A stretch of DNA of 61,683 nt from Bacillota bacterium. GTDB lineage: Bacteria; Bacillota; Limnochordia; Darwinibacteriales; DTU012. The translations under genes were made by a program, and so were the position numbers. The notes beneath the pieces are model-generated. The model had not been told where the DNA came from, did no database searches, and saw only the letters and a list, made by a program, of their open reading frames with translations. Where the stretch lies: NCBI GenBank assembly GCA_012521185.1, contig JAAYMV010000030.1, positions 1 through 61,683 on the forward strand. The letters are read 5' to 3'. How positions within the stretch are numbered: the first letter of the stretch is position 1; each line of letters starts with the position of its first letter. Shown here piece by piece: positions 18,541 to 29,366 of this stretch.

Positions 18541-19047
18541 ATGAAAAAAGTTTTGTTAGTATGCACTGGAAATACTTGTCGTAGTGCTATGGCAAAAGGA
18601 TTATTTCAGCATTATGCAGAGGAAATGGGTGTGCGCATAAAAGTGGATTCTGCTGGTTTAAATGTTTTTACTTCTGAACCGGCAGCTAAAAATGCTATTG
18701 AGGTAATGAAAAACCAAGGGATAGATATCTCGAAGCATCGTTCGCAACAAGTTCAAATAAATCAATTAGAAGAATATGATTTAATTTTGACTATGACAGT
18801 AAATCACAAGCAACGATTACTAGCAGAAAGCCCTTATTTAATAAATAAAGTATATACTCTTAAAGAATACGCAACGAATATTGAGCAGGAAACTAACCTT
18901 CAAATGGAGAATGAAAATTTGATAGCTAATCAAAATGAATTGCAGTGGGACGTTTTAGATCCATATGGACAGTCTATAGAAGTCTATGAAGAAACTGCTA
19001 AGGAAATGGCTACAGCTATTAAAAGGATTATAGCCAAGTGGCAGTAA
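18541..19047 (+). CDS. ywlE: Low-molecular-weight protein arginine phosphatase
   Basis: The signature CTGNTCRS (Cys8-x5-Arg14) begins the P-loop of low-molecular-weight phosphatases. Thr12 in the loop matches the threonine of B. subtilis YwlE that selects phospho-arginine over phospho-tyrosine. A DPYGQ motif near residue 140 supplies the general acid Asp. In bacilli YwlE opposes the McsB kinase that tags proteins for ClpCP. Length is 168 aa, slightly longer than YwlE, with an insert around 120-135. Its position before rpiB is conserved in Bacillota. Confidence 0.85.
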   Translation: MKKVLLVCTGNTCRSAMAKGLFQHYAEEMGVRIKVDSAGLNVFTSEPAAKNAIEVMKNQGIDISKHRSQQVQINQLEEYDLILTMTVNHKQRLLAESPYLINKVYTLKEYATNIEQETNLQMENENLIANQNELQWDVLDPYGQSIEVYEETAKEMATAIKRIIAKWQ

Positions 19048-19063
19048 GTTGGAGGTGTAACTT

Positions 19064-19495
19064 TTGAAAATTGCTATTGGCAGTGATCATGCTGCCTTAG
19101 ACTTAAAAAGTACTATTGTTGAACACTTAAAAGAATCAGGCATTGATGTTACTGATTTGGGCACGCACACAGCTGACTCCTGTGATTATCCTGATATAGC
19201 CAAATTAGTCTGCGAAAAGGTCGCCGCTGGAGAATATCAATATGGTATTCTTGTTTGTGGGACAGGCATAGGCATGTCCATTGCCGCTAACAAAGTTAAA
19301 GGAATTCGTGCTGCATTATGTCATGATACCTTTTCAGCAAGCATGGCTAAACAACATAATAATAGTAACATCTTATGTATGGGAGCGAGAGTGGTTGGCT
19401 CTGGCCTGGCCTTGGCTATTGTCGATGAATGGATTAGCCAAGAATTTGTTGGTGGACGTCATGCAATTCGAGTTGAAAAATTAGAAAATATTTAA
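19064..19495 (+). CDS. rpiB: Ribose-5-phosphate isomerase B
   Basis: RpiB (143 aa) interconverts ribose 5-phosphate and ribulose 5-phosphate. The N-terminus IAIGSDHAALDLK, the catalytic Cys region GILVCGTGIGMSIAANK and HDTFSASMAKQHNNSN are diagnostic of RpiB/LacA-B. Gene context (upp, comEB) favours RpiB over a sugar-specific isomerase. The TTG start is set by GGAGG at 19050-19054. Confidence 0.93.
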   Translation: MKIAIGSDHAALDLKSTIVEHLKESGIDVTDLGTHTADSCDYPDIAKLVCEKVAAGEYQYGILVCGTGIGMSIAANKVKGIRAALCHDTFSASMAKQHNNSNILCMGARVVGSGLALAIVDEWISQEFVGGRHAIRVEKLENI

Positions 19496-19498
19496 TAA

Positions 19499-20145
<647 letters not shown>

Positions 20146-20146
<1 letters not shown>

Positions 20147-20172
20147 AAAAGGCACCTTTATAGGTGCCTTTG
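20146..20172. terminator. Hairpin after upp
   Basis: AAAGGCACCT (20148-20157) pairs perfectly with AGGTGCCTTT (20162-20171). The T-run on the plus strand is only three bases, so readthrough into comEB is likely; the stronger flanking A-run is on the left. Confidence 0.6.
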
Positions 20173-20212
20173 CCCTAAAAATTAAAAGATGCAACTATTG
20201 ATGAGGTGAACT

Positions 20213-20677
20213 ATGCAGGCACGACCATCTTGGGATCAGTATTTTATGGACATTGCCCTGTTAGTTAGTAGTCGTTCTACTTGCTTGCGGAGACATGTCG
20301 GTGCAGTTTTGGTATTTGATAAGCAGATCATTGCTACAGGCTATAATGGAGTTGCGCGTGGTTTGAAACATTGCACAGAAGTCGGTTGTTTACGGGAACA
20401 ACTTGGTATTCCTTCAGGTGAACGCCATGAAATGTGTCGGGGGATTCATGCGGAACAAAATGCTATTATTCAAGCAGCTCTCCATGGAGTGTCCACCAAA
20501 GGTGCCACTTTATATTGCACACATCAACCATGTATTTTATGTAGCAAGATGTTGATTAATGCAGGGATAAAAAAAGTAGTTTTCCAAGGAGAATATCCTG
20601 ATCCATTGGCGAGGGAAATGTTGCTTGAGGCGGATATTGAGTTAGTCCAATGGAATAGCGAGGAGCAAGGTACATGA
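20213..20677 (+). CDS. comEB: dCMP deaminase family protein (ComEB-like)
   Basis: A 154-residue deoxycytidylate deaminase. The zinc-binding HAEQNAI motif supplies His and the catalytic Glu; PCILCSKML supplies the two Cys. The N-terminal [21 protein letters not shown] strands match ComEB. It makes dUMP for thymidylate synthesis; despite the comE name it is dispensable for competence in bacilli. It overlaps the next gene by ATGA. Confidence 0.88.
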   Translation: MQARPSWDQYFMDIALLVSSRSTCLRRHVGAVLVFDKQIIATGYNGVARGLKHCTEVGCLREQLGIPSGERHEMCRGIHAEQNAIIQAALHGVSTKGATLYCTHQPCILCSKMLINAGIKKVVFQGEYPDPLAREMLLEADIELVQWNSEEQGT

Positions 20678-21639
20678 CTGTTGTAATCAGCTTTATCATG
20701 ATGACTATACTAGTCCCTCTATATGTTCGCTTAACGAAACGGTTTGGTTTGTTTGATCATCCCAATGAACGAAGAATTAATTCTGTACCAATACCAACAG
20801 CTGGTGGGCTACCAATTTTTATTGCCTTTTTTATAATGGCCTTAATTTATAAGGTAGAGAATTTACTTCCCTACTTTCTTGGCGCTAGTTTTATAACTAT
20901 TGTGGGATTAATTGATGATTATCGTAGTTTATCAGCTGGGAAAAAGTTTGTGGGACAAACTGTAGCAGTACTTCTGTTTGTTTGGTTCAATCCAGAACAG
21001 GTTTCAGTTTTAGCCATTTTGTGGATGATAAGTGTAATCAATGTAACTAATTTTATTGATGGTTTAGATGGACTAGCTACTGGAATTATTATTATTGCCA
21101 GCACTACATTATTGATTTGGACTTTAGATCTTGGTCTTTATTCTGTGGAATCATTATTATTTATTTTAATCGGTACTTCTTTAGGCTTTTTGGTTTTTAA
21201 TTTTAACCCAGCTAAAGTATTCTTAGGCGATACTGGGGCTATGCTGCTTGGTTTTCTTTATTCGGCTTTGGCGACAAATAGTGTATTAACCAAGGCTTCA
21301 GCTGTTGATTATCCTGCTCTTGTAATTGTATTGATCGTTCCGGTAGCCGATACCTTTTGTGCAATAATTCGTCGTTTACAAAAAGGAGTGCCGTTTTATC
21401 AAGCTGATCAACAGCATTTTCATCATCGATTATTGCAGCTAGGATTGGGGCACAAACAATCTGTACTTTTTGCTTATATGTTAAGTTTAGCTGCTGCAGG
21501 TACTGCACTTTTAGTGGTGAAGTATGAAATTAATCAATATTTCATTTTAATTAGTGTAGCCATCGCCTTTTTGTGGGGAGCTGCTAAAATAGGGATGATT
21601 AGGCCATTGGTTGTAAAATCACAACGGAGAGTGTTATAA
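20674..21639 (+). CDS. tagO: Undecaprenyl-phosphate GlcNAc-1-phosphate transferase (TagO/WecA)
   Basis: A polytopic membrane protein (321 aa) with about ten hydrophobic segments. Signature loops of the MraY/WecA superfamily are present: [36 protein letters not shown] and the HFHHRL loop that marks WecA/TagO rather than MraY. It loads GlcNAc-1-P on undecaprenyl phosphate, the first step of teichoic acids, secondary wall polymers or exopolysaccharides. It is directly followed by wecB, pointing to a GlcNAc/ManNAc-containing wall polymer of the kind that SLH domains bind. Confidence 0.88.
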   Translation: MTVVISFIMMTILVPLYVRLTKRFGLFDHPNERRINSVPIPTAGGLPIFIAFFIMALIYKVENLLPYFLGASFITIVGLIDDYRSLSAGKKFVGQTVAVLLFVWFNPEQVSVLAILWMISVINVTNFIDGLDGLATGIIIIASTTLLIWTLDLGLYSVESLLFILIGTSLGFLVFNFNPAKVFLGDTGAMLLGFLYSALATNSVLTKASAVDYPALVIVLIVPVADTFCAIIRRLQKGVPFYQADQQHFHHRLLQLGLGHKQSVLFAYMLSLAAAGTALLVVKYEINQYFILISVAIAFLWGAAKIGMIRPLVVKSQRRVL

Positions 21640-22770
21640 TTGGTTAAGATCGGCGTAGTATTTGGCACACGACCTGAGGCTATTAAAATGGCTCCAGTAG
21701 TTCAAAAATTAAAGGAAAGCCAAATATGGGAGACTAAGATCATTGTTACAGGGCAACATCGGGAAATGCTTGATCAGGTGTTGCGTATCTTTCAAATTGT
21801 TCCAGATTACGATCTGAATATCATGGCTGCTGGCCAGTCCTTAACAGATATTACGGTTGCAGTTCTATCTGGTTTAAGTAATATTTTTCAAGGGTGGTTA
21901 CCTGATTATTTGTTTGTCCATGGGGATACCACCACTACATTTGCAGCAACTCTAGCTGGCTTCTATCATAAAATACCCGTTGCCCACGTAGAAGCAGGTT
22001 TGCGAACAAATTCACTAACTAATCCTTACCCTGAAGAAGCGAATCGGCGATTAACAGATTTATTAGCTGAATTATATTTTGCACCAACAGAACAGGCAGC
22101 TGCAAATTTACGCAAGGAAGGAATTGAAGAAAATCGGATTTTTGTAACTGGAAACACTGTAATTGATGCCCTATTCTCTGTGGTTAAGGCAGATTACCAG
22201 TTTAAGTTACCTGAGTTAAGGCAACTTTCCTTTTCAAAACCGATAATTTTAGCTACCGCCCATCGACGGGAAAATTGGGGAAAACCCTTAGAGGAGATTT
22301 GTCAGGGTTTGCAAAAAATAGCTGAAACATATCCCGTAGAGATTGTTTTTGCAATGCATAAAAATCCACTTGTGCAACAAGTAGTCAGAAAATATTTACA
22401 AAACATTGATAATGTTCATTTGATTGATGCACCAGATTATGTGGAATTTGCTAACCTTTTAAGTCGCTGTCACTTTTTGGTAACTGATTCAGGTGGTTTA
22501 CAGGAAGAGGCTGCTGCTTTAGGTAAACCGGTTTTAGTGTTACGTGAGACAACAGAACGTCCTGAAGGAATAGAAGCTGGAATTATTAAGTTAATTGGTA
22601 CGAGAAAAGAAAGAATTGTTAAAGAAATCAGCAATTTGCTTATTGACCAACAATTATATGATAAAATGGCATCAGCAAAGAATCCATTTGGTGACGGAAC
22701 GGCTGCACTAAAGATCAAGCAAATTTTAGAAGAATATATTAAAGTACGGGGGGTTCGAGATGACGATTAG
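21640..22770 (+). CDS. wecB: UDP-N-acetylglucosamine 2-epimerase (non-hydrolysing)
   Basis: WecB/MnaA (376 aa) interconverts UDP-GlcNAc and UDP-ManNAc. Seen are [12 protein letters not shown] at the start, [37 protein letters not shown] and the SGGLQEEA motif with catalytic residues of the family. The TTG start abuts the tagO stop. It overlaps atpA by 11 bases; in B. subtilis mnaA is directly followed by atpI and atpB, so this is exactly where the F0 genes would be expected. Confidence 0.93.
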   Translation: MVKIGVVFGTRPEAIKMAPVVQKLKESQIWETKIIVTGQHREMLDQVLRIFQIVPDYDLNIMAAGQSLTDITVAVLSGLSNIFQGWLPDYLFVHGDTTTTFAATLAGFYHKIPVAHVEAGLRTNSLTNPYPEEANRRLTDLLAELYFAPTEQAAANLRKEGIEENRIFVTGNTVIDALFSVVKADYQFKLPELRQLSFSKPIILATAHRRENWGKPLEEICQGLQKIAETYPVEIVFAMHKNPLVQQVVRKYLQNIDNVHLIDAPDYVEFANLLSRCHFLVTDSGGLQEEAAALGKPVLVLRETTERPEGIEAGIIKLIGTRKERIVKEISNLLIDQQLYDKMASAKNPFGDGTAALKIKQILEEYIKVRGVRDDD

Positions 22771-24262
22771 ACCTGATGAAATCACAGCAATTTTAAAGCA
22801 GCAGATTAAGAATTATCAAGCTGAAATTGGAGTCCAAGATCAAGGATCCGTTTTAATGGTTGGAGACGGTATTGCCAGAGTTTATGGCCTAGATCAAGCC
22901 TTAGCTGGTGAATTATTGGAGTTTCCAAATCAAGTTTATGGAATGGTTTTAAATTTGGAAGAAGACAATATTGGGTGTGTTATTTTAGGACCATATAACC
23001 AGATTAAGGAAGGCGATCCAGTTAAACGTACCGGTCGAATTGTTGAGGTTCCTGTCGGTCCAGAATTAATTGGTCGCGTAGTCAGTCCTTTAGGTGAACC
23101 TTTAGATAATAAAGGTGCAATTAAAGCTACGAAATACCGACCGATTGAAAATGAGGCACCGGGAGTAATTGAACGAAAAGCTGTCCACGAGCCGCTACAA
23201 ACAGGTATTAAGGCAATTGATTCTTTAGTGCCAATTGGTCGAGGACAACGAGAATTGATTATTGGTGACCGTCAAACAGGTAAAACAGCGATCGCTGTGG
23301 ATACGATTATCAATCAAAAAGATAAAGATGTTATTTGTATTTATGTGGCCATTGGTCAAAAAGCGTCAACCATTGCTGGAGTGGTCGAGAGTTTGCGCAA
23401 TCATGGGGCTATGGATTATACTATTGTGGTTTCGGCAACTGCTAGTGATCCAGCACCATTGTTATATATTGCACCATATGCCGGTACTGCTATGGCAGAA
23501 GAATTTATGTATCAAGGTAAGCATGTCTTAATTGTTTATGATGACTTATCCAAACATGCTATTGCTTATCGAGAGTTATCCTTGCTGTTAAGAAGACCGC
23601 CCGGCCGAGAAGCATTTCCAGGTGATGTGTTTTATTTACATTCCCGTTTATTGGAAAGAGCAGCTAAACTAAGTGATGAACTCGGTGGAGGTTCGATTAC
23701 TGCATTGCCGATAATTGAAACTCAAGCAGGAGATATTTCTGCTTACATTCCAACCAATGTTATATCGATTACTGATGGTCAAATCTTTTTAGATTCTGAC
23801 TTATTCTATGCCGGTGTTCGACCAGCTATTGCTGTGGGTACTTCTGTTTCGCGTGTAGGAGGCGCTGCTCAGATTAAAGCTATGAAACAAGTGGCGGGCA
23901 GATTGAGACTTGATTTATCTCAGTATCGAGAATTAGCAGCCTTTGCTCAGTTTGGTTCTGATTTGGACCGAACTACTTTAGCACAGCTTAATCGGGGAGA
24001 AAGAATAGTGGAGGTACTTAAACAAGGTCAATACAGCCCAATGAGCGTCAGTGAACAGGTAGTATCGCTTTTTGCTGTTACCAACGGCTGTTTGGATGAT
24101 ATTGCTGTTTCCGATATTAATCGTTTTGAAAAAGAGTTTCTCAACTATCTGGGTAAAGAACATCCAGAAATCTTACAAACAATTGAAGATGAGGGTGCTT
24201 TATCGGATGAAATGATTGATCAGTTAAGACGAATTATTGTTCAATTTAAGGAAACATTCTAA
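22760..24262 (+). CDS. atpA: ATP synthase F1 subunit alpha
   Basis: The alpha subunit (500 aa) forms the regulatory part of the F1 hexamer. Visible features are [11 protein letters not shown] in the crown domain, the P-loop GDRQTGKTA near residue 170, RELIIGDR before it, and the [13 protein letters not shown] segment. Length is normal. Its start lies inside wecB with no intervening atpB, atpE, atpF or atpH, so the stator and c-ring genes are not encoded next to it. Confidence 0.96.
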   Translation: MTIRPDEITAILKQQIKNYQAEIGVQDQGSVLMVGDGIARVYGLDQALAGELLEFPNQVYGMVLNLEEDNIGCVILGPYNQIKEGDPVKRTGRIVEVPVGPELIGRVVSPLGEPLDNKGAIKATKYRPIENEAPGVIERKAVHEPLQTGIKAIDSLVPIGRGQRELIIGDRQTGKTAIAVDTIINQKDKDVICIYVAIGQKASTIAGVVESLRNHGAMDYTIVVSATASDPAPLLYIAPYAGTAMAEEFMYQGKHVLIVYDDLSKHAIAYRELSLLLRRPPGREAFPGDVFYLHSRLLERAAKLSDELGGGSITALPIIETQAGDISAYIPTNVISITDGQIFLDSDLFYAGVRPAIAVGTSVSRVGGAAQIKAMKQVAGRLRLDLSQYRELAAFAQFGSDLDRTTLAQLNRGERIVEVLKQGQYSPMSVSEQVVSLFAVTNGCLDDIAVSDINRFEKEFLNYLGKEHPEILQTIEDEGALSDEMIDQLRRIIVQFKETF

Positions 24263-24278
24263 TCAAGGAGGGATAGCT

Positions 24279-25145
24279 ATGGGAAACTCTGGGCGAGATA
24301 TTAAACGCCGGATACAGAGTGTAAAAAACACACAACAGATTACTAAGGCCATGGAAATGATAGCTGCCACTAAATTACGTAAAGCCCAAATTAATGTGGA
24401 GAAAGCTAGACCTTATCAGACTCATTTAGAGGCTTCATTAGCATCTGCCTTAGCGGCAGCCATGAATGAAGAACATGAGCTCCCGACTATCGCCAAAGAA
24501 ACTAAGCAAGAACGCCCTTGTTTGGTTGTTTTTACATCTGATCGAGGCTTAGTTGGCGCCTTTAACGCCAATATCTTAAAAGCCGCAGAAGAATATTTTG
24601 CGGAACATGAAAATGCGCAGGTAATTGTCATTGGTCGTCAAGGCCGTGACTATTTTAACAAACATAATTTAGCTTATTTAGCTGATTTTGTTTATATTGG
24701 TGATTCACCAGTTTTTGCCCAAGCTAACGATATTTCCCAGGTGATTCAAGACTTCTATTTAAATGACATTATTGATCGGGTAGATTTACTTTATACAGCA
24801 TTTGTTAGTCCAATTACTCAGCGATTAACTAGACAGCAAATCTTACCTGTAGGAGAGCTTGCTGTCCCTGAAGGTCATCAGGCAGCTCCTTTTTATATTT
24901 ATGAACCTTCAGTTGAAGAAGTTTTAGCTAGTATGATACCGCTTTATCTAAGTACTACAATTTATCATGCAATTTTAGAATCGAGTGCTAGTGAGTATGC
25001 CTCTAGCATGAATGCAATGCGTAATGCAAGTGATAATGCGGCTGAATTAATTGAGGAGTTAAATTTATCTTTTAATAGATATCGTCAGCGGGTAATTACA
25101 ACAGAAATTTCGGAAATTGTCGGTGGAGCTGAAGCACTAGGATAA
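24279..25145 (+). CDS. atpG: ATP synthase F1 subunit gamma
   Basis: The gamma subunit (288 aa) is the central rotor shaft. The N-terminus RDIKRRIQSVKNTQQITKAM and the C-terminus ASSMNAMRNASDNAAELIEE with NRYRQ are the two antiparallel coiled-coil helices. ATG 24279 is chosen because AAGGAGGG lies seven bases upstream; upstream codons in the same frame belong to the end of atpA. Gene order alpha-gamma-beta-epsilon is the standard one. Confidence 0.95.
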   Translation: MGNSGRDIKRRIQSVKNTQQITKAMEMIAATKLRKAQINVEKARPYQTHLEASLASALAAAMNEEHELPTIAKETKQERPCLVVFTSDRGLVGAFNANILKAAEEYFAEHENAQVIVIGRQGRDYFNKHNLAYLADFVYIGDSPVFAQANDISQVIQDFYLNDIIDRVDLLYTAFVSPITQRLTRQQILPVGELAVPEGHQAAPFYIYEPSVEEVLASMIPLYLSTTIYHAILESSASEYASSMNAMRNASDNAAELIEELNLSFNRYRQRVITTEISEIVGGAEALG

Positions 25146-25149
25146 ATAG

Positions 25150-26580
<1,431 letters not shown>

Positions 26581-26581
26581 G

Positions 26582-26983
26582 ATGGCAGAATTACAGTTGG
26601 AGATCTTAACAGCTGAGCGCCATGTGCTTTCTACAAAAGTAGAATATGTTAATTTATCTACGGTTAATGGAACAATCGGTATTTTAGCTAATCACATCCC
26701 ACTATTAACAGCTTTAAATATTGGAGTTTTAGAGTATGGAGAATTAAATGGTAAGAAGCGACGAGCTGCCATTGGTGGCGGTTTTGCTGAGATGAATAAT
26801 AACAAATTGACTGTTTTTGCTTCTAGTGCCGAGCTGGCTGAAGAAATTGATGTTTTGCGGGCGAGAGAGGCTAAACGCCGAGCGGAACAGCAGTTGCGTG
26901 AGCATAAGGCTGAATGGGAATATACTCGAGCTCGTGTTGCTTTAGAGAAGGCCTTAGCTCGTTTAAAAGCCGCTGAAAAATAG
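26582..26983 (+). CDS. atpC: ATP synthase F1 subunit epsilon
   Basis: Epsilon (133 aa) links the rotor and regulates hydrolysis. The beta-sandwich contains TVNGTIGILANHIPLLTAL, the family signature, and the C-terminal two-helix part (LRAREAKRRAEQQL and after) is complete. ATG 26582 follows AAGGAAG at eight bases; a GTG at 26573 inside atpD is an alternative. A separate sporulation unit begins 25 bases after the stop. Confidence 0.92.
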   Translation: MAELQLEILTAERHVLSTKVEYVNLSTVNGTIGILANHIPLLTALNIGVLEYGELNGKKRRAAIGGGFAEMNNNKLTVFASSAELAEEIDVLRAREAKRRAEQQLREHKAEWEYTRARVALEKALARLKAAEK

Positions 26984-27005
26984 AAGACGGGTTCGTTTCT
27001 ATTTT

Positions 27006-27034
27006 GCATATCTTGGTAAAAAATGTGCATACTA
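27006..27034 (+). promoter_or_regulatory. Putative forespore (sigma-F/sigma-G type) promoter
   Basis: GCATA (27006-27010) followed after 17 bases by CATACTA (27028-27034) fits the sigma-G pattern GHATR-17/18-CATNHTA. The overlapping GTGCATACTA also fits the sigma-F -10 element with one mismatch. In B. subtilis spoIIQ is under sigma-F. This matches the identity of the gene downstream, but the choice of sigma factor is inferred. Confidence 0.5.
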
Positions 27035-27057
27035 CCACTAGGTGGTGATAGTATGCA
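27026..27057 (+). promoter_or_regulatory. Inverted repeat spanning -10 box, Shine-Dalgarno and start codon
   Basis: TGCATACTA (27026-27034) is the exact reverse complement of TAGTATGCA (27049-27057), with an inner CCAC/GTGG pairing. The right arm contains the ATG at 27053 and the loop side holds the AGGTGGTG ribosome site. As RNA from an upstream start, for example readthrough from atpC, the hairpin would mask translation initiation. RNA from the local promoter starts inside the repeat and would escape. Confidence 0.45.
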
Positions 27058-27835
27058 TAATTTTTTTATCAAATTAAAAAGCAAAATCACAGATTTTGGC
27101 AAAGCTTTAAGAAATGCATTTCGCTTTCAAAAAGGTAATTTTTGGGATCAAGTTTTACGTGTAGGTGTAGTCTTAATTTGTTTGGTATTTGTCCTTGCTT
27201 GGGTTGGAAGCGGATTTCTGTTTTCCAGAGGAAAAGATACTGCAGGAAATCAGGTATTAACTGCAGAACAACTCTCTGATTTGGTTCGGCAAGAATTAGA
27301 TAGGTTGTTAAGTGATGAATATTATTGGGTAATGGAGAGTTCTATAACACCTGTATATCCAGAGGAGCCTCCCGTGCCAGCTCCAGCTGAACCTCGTCCC
27401 GAGCCTTTGGAAATAGTTGAAGAAGTAGAAGAAGAAGTAGAGGAAGTTCTAGCAATTTCTTTTGATCGAATTCTCTGGCCAGTTAACGGAGAGATCAGCA
27501 CAGAATTTGGTTGGTATCGCCATCCTGTTTATCTAGATTGGCGTTATAACGGTGGTGTAAATTTAGCACTTAATGGTGAAACGGAAGTTCGGGCGGTACT
27601 GAATGGTCGAGTTGAATCCATAAAACCTTGTGAACATGGTTTTGAAGTTATTATTCAACATGACAGTGATTGGAAAACAGTTTATCGAGATATTAATCTT
27701 TTAACAGTTTCCGTTGGTGAAACTGTTAAAGAAAATCAAGTACTTGCAGCTTCAAGTCCGACTAAAGAGATTTTCTTTGGTTTACTTTATCAAGGGGAAC
27801 CAGTCGATCCAATGCAATATATGTCATTGTATTAA
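27053..27835 (+). CDS. spoIIQ: Degenerate LytM (M23) domain protein, SpoIIQ-like
   Basis: A 260-residue membrane-anchored protein: one transmembrane helix near residues 37-60, a linker rich in Pro and Glu (about 100-137), and a C-terminal LytM fold (about 145-255) with WPVNGEISTEFGWYRHP. The zinc-ligand motif normally written HxGxD reads NGGVN here, and the usual YGHL position reads YRDINL, so the enzyme is expected to be inactive. B. subtilis SpoIIQ is likewise catalytically dead and pairs with SpoIIIAH across the forespore septum. ATG 27053 is set by AGGTGGTG. The forespore-like promoter and adjacent spoIIID support the assignment. Confidence 0.72.
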   Translation: MHNFFIKLKSKITDFGKALRNAFRFQKGNFWDQVLRVGVVLICLVFVLAWVGSGFLFSRGKDTAGNQVLTAEQLSDLVRQELDRLLSDEYYWVMESSITPVYPEEPPVPAPAEPRPEPLEIVEEVEEEVEEVLAISFDRILWPVNGEISTEFGWYRHPVYLDWRYNGGVNLALNGETEVRAVLNGRVESIKPCEHGFEVIIQHDSDWKTVYRDINLLTVSVGETVKENQVLAASSPTKEIFFGLLYQGEPVDPMQYMSLY

Positions 27836-27857
27836 CTAGCTTGCATACAGAAACTCT

Positions 27858-27885
27858 GCATATTCGCTGTATCCTAGCATATAAA
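27858..27885 (+). promoter_or_regulatory. Putative sigma-E promoter of spoIIID
   Basis: GCATATT (27858-27864), a 13-base spacer and CATATAAA (27878-27885) match the sigma-E pattern KMATATT-N13/14-CATACAHT with two mismatches in the -10. spoIIID is a classic sigma-E gene of the mother cell, so the position is biologically consistent. Confidence 0.55.
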
Positions 27886-27912
27886 TGTAACAAAAACGCT
27901 AGGGGGAGCGAA

Positions 27913-28173
27913 ATGAGAGACTATATCCGCAAGCGGGTAGTGGATGTAAGTTTATATATAGTTAAGACTAATGCAACAGTAAGGCAAGCTGCATCTGTTT
28001 TTGGCGTCAGTAAAAGTACAATTCATAAAGATGTGACGGAAAGATTGCCCAGAATAAATGAAGAATTAGCAAGAAAAGTAAAACTGGTTTTAGAAATGAA
28101 CAAGGCTGAACGCCATATCCGTGGTGGTGAAGCAACGAAGAAAAAATATATAAAATCCCGAAACGTATCGTAA
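27913..28173 (+). CDS. spoIIID: Stage III sporulation transcriptional regulator SpoIIID
   Basis: SpoIIID (86 aa) is a small DNA-binding protein that reshapes the sigma-E regulon in the mother cell. The N-terminus RDYIRKRVVDVSLYIVKTNATVRQAA, the helix-turn-helix FGVSKSTIHKDVTERL and the basic C-terminus (RHIRGGEATKKKY) are very close to known SpoIIID. ATG 27913 has AGGGGGAG upstream; upstream in-frame codons lie in the promoter. Its presence is the best evidence that the organism belongs to a sporulating lineage. Confidence 0.95.
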   Translation: MRDYIRKRVVDVSLYIVKTNATVRQAASVFGVSKSTIHKDVTERLPRINEELARKVKLVLEMNKAERHIRGGEATKKKYIKSRNVS

Positions 28174-28192
28174 GTGTTTACAATTAAAGGAA

Positions 28193-28253
28193 TTGCCCCT
28201 AAAACGTCGAATATCTTTAAATATATGTAAAGACATAGCAGCGAAAGGGGCAA
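28193..28253 (+). promoter_or_regulatory. Stem-loop leader masking the mreB ribosome site
   Basis: TTGCCCCT (28193-28200) is the exact complement of AGGGGCAA (28246-28253), which contains the mreB Shine-Dalgarno. Inside lies a second stem, TCTTTA (28214-28219) with TAAAGA (28228-28233), and a conserved-looking purine-rich 3' side. The element would regulate translation of mreB if the outer stem can open. No known riboswitch class is recognised. Confidence 0.5.
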
Positions 28254-28260
28254 CAGCCAA

Positions 28261-29274
28261 ATGTTTGGAATGGATATCGGGATTGACCTAGGTACAGCCA
28301 ATATTTTAGTTTTTGCAAAGGGTAAGGGTGTAGTAATTCAAGAGCCTTCGGTTGTGGCAATGGATGTTAAAACTAATAAAATATATGCAATTGGTGAAGA
28401 AGCACGTCGAATGATCGGACGCACCCCCGGTAATATTCGGGCAATTAAACCACTCAGTGAGGGTGTTATTGCTGATTATCAAGTTACTGAAAGTATTATT
28501 AAATATTTTGTGGCAAGGGCTGTAGGTCGACGCCGATTATTTAAACCAAGAGTAGTAATCTGCGTACCTTCGGGAGTTACCGGAGTAGAGCGAAGAGCAG
28601 TGATGGAAGCAGCTAGTCAAATTGCTGCTAAAGATGTGATTCTTATATCTGAACCAATGGCGGCGGCTATTGGTTGCGGAATTGATATCGCTGCGCCAAG
28701 TGGAAACATGATTATTGATATTGGTGGCGGAACCACAGATATTGCTGTTATTTCCCTTGGAGGGGAAGTAGTTTCCCAGTCATTAAGAGTAGGCGGTTCC
28801 CATTTTGAAGAAGCAATTATTCGTTATGTTAAGAAAAACTTTAATGTAGCTATTGGTGAACGAACTGCAGAACAAATTAAGGTTGAGATTGGTACAGCGT
28901 ACCCAACAGATGTGAAGACTCTTAATGTTCGCGGCCGTGATTTAGTAACTGGTTTACCCTGTAATATTGAATTAACATCTCACGATATTTTTAAATCTTT
29001 AGAAGAACCAATTCGTAGCATTATCGAGGGTATTAGGTCTGTTTTAGAAATAACTCCTCCGGAATTAGCTGCTGATATTATGGATAAAGGATTAGTTTTG
29101 ACCGGCGGAGGAGCCTTGTTAGATGGAATGCCTAGATTAATTCGTGAACAAACAGGAGTACCTGTGTTTATTGCAGAGGATCCATTAACATGTGTAGCAA
29201 GAGGCACAGGTAAGGTTCTTGGCATGTTAGATATTTTCCAGGAAGGTATCGCCATTAAACCAATGAAACTTTAA
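28261..29274 (+). CDS. mbl: Rod-shape actin homologue MreB/Mbl
   Basis: A 337-residue bacterial actin. The phosphate-1 loop GIDLGTANILVF, the phosphate-2 motif MIIDIGGGTTDIAVISLGG and the adenosine motif VLTGGGALLDGMP are present at standard spacing. It directs the elongation machinery along the cell wall. Its place between spoIIID and flgF mirrors the B. subtilis spoIIID-mbl-flhO-flhP arrangement, so the Mbl paralogue is the likely identity. Translation may be controlled by the leader hairpin. Confidence 0.92.
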   Translation: MFGMDIGIDLGTANILVFAKGKGVVIQEPSVVAMDVKTNKIYAIGEEARRMIGRTPGNIRAIKPLSEGVIADYQVTESIIKYFVARAVGRRRLFKPRVVICVPSGVTGVERRAVMEAASQIAAKDVILISEPMAAAIGCGIDIAAPSGNMIIDIGGGTTDIAVISLGGEVVSQSLRVGGSHFEEAIIRYVKKNFNVAIGERTAEQIKVEIGTAYPTDVKTLNVRGRDLVTGLPCNIELTSHDIFKSLEEPIRSIIEGIRSVLEITPPELAADIMDKGLVLTGGGALLDGMPRLIREQTGVPVFIAEDPLTCVARGTGKVLGMLDIFQEGIAIKPMKL

Positions 29275-29294
29275 GGCCTAAGGGCCTTTTTTTA
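29273..29294 (+). terminator. Terminator after mbl
   Basis: AAGGCC (29273-29278) and GGCCTT (29283-29288) with a four-base loop are followed by TTTTTT. The stem overlaps the end of the stop codon. Confidence 0.75.
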
Positions 29295-29366
29295 TTAGAA
29301 ATTCATTAAAGTTTTTCTGATCTTAACCGATAACATAGGTAAAGACTAATTTTAGGGGGTGTATTT

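Noticed and set aside
26692-27102. Minus-strand frame opposite atpC
   Set aside because: It is antisense to a confident gene, has no upstream Shine-Dalgarno and lacks protein-like motifs.
28980-29255. Minus-strand frame inside mbl
   Set aside because: It is complementary to conserved actin-fold codons, so its openness is explained by codon bias.
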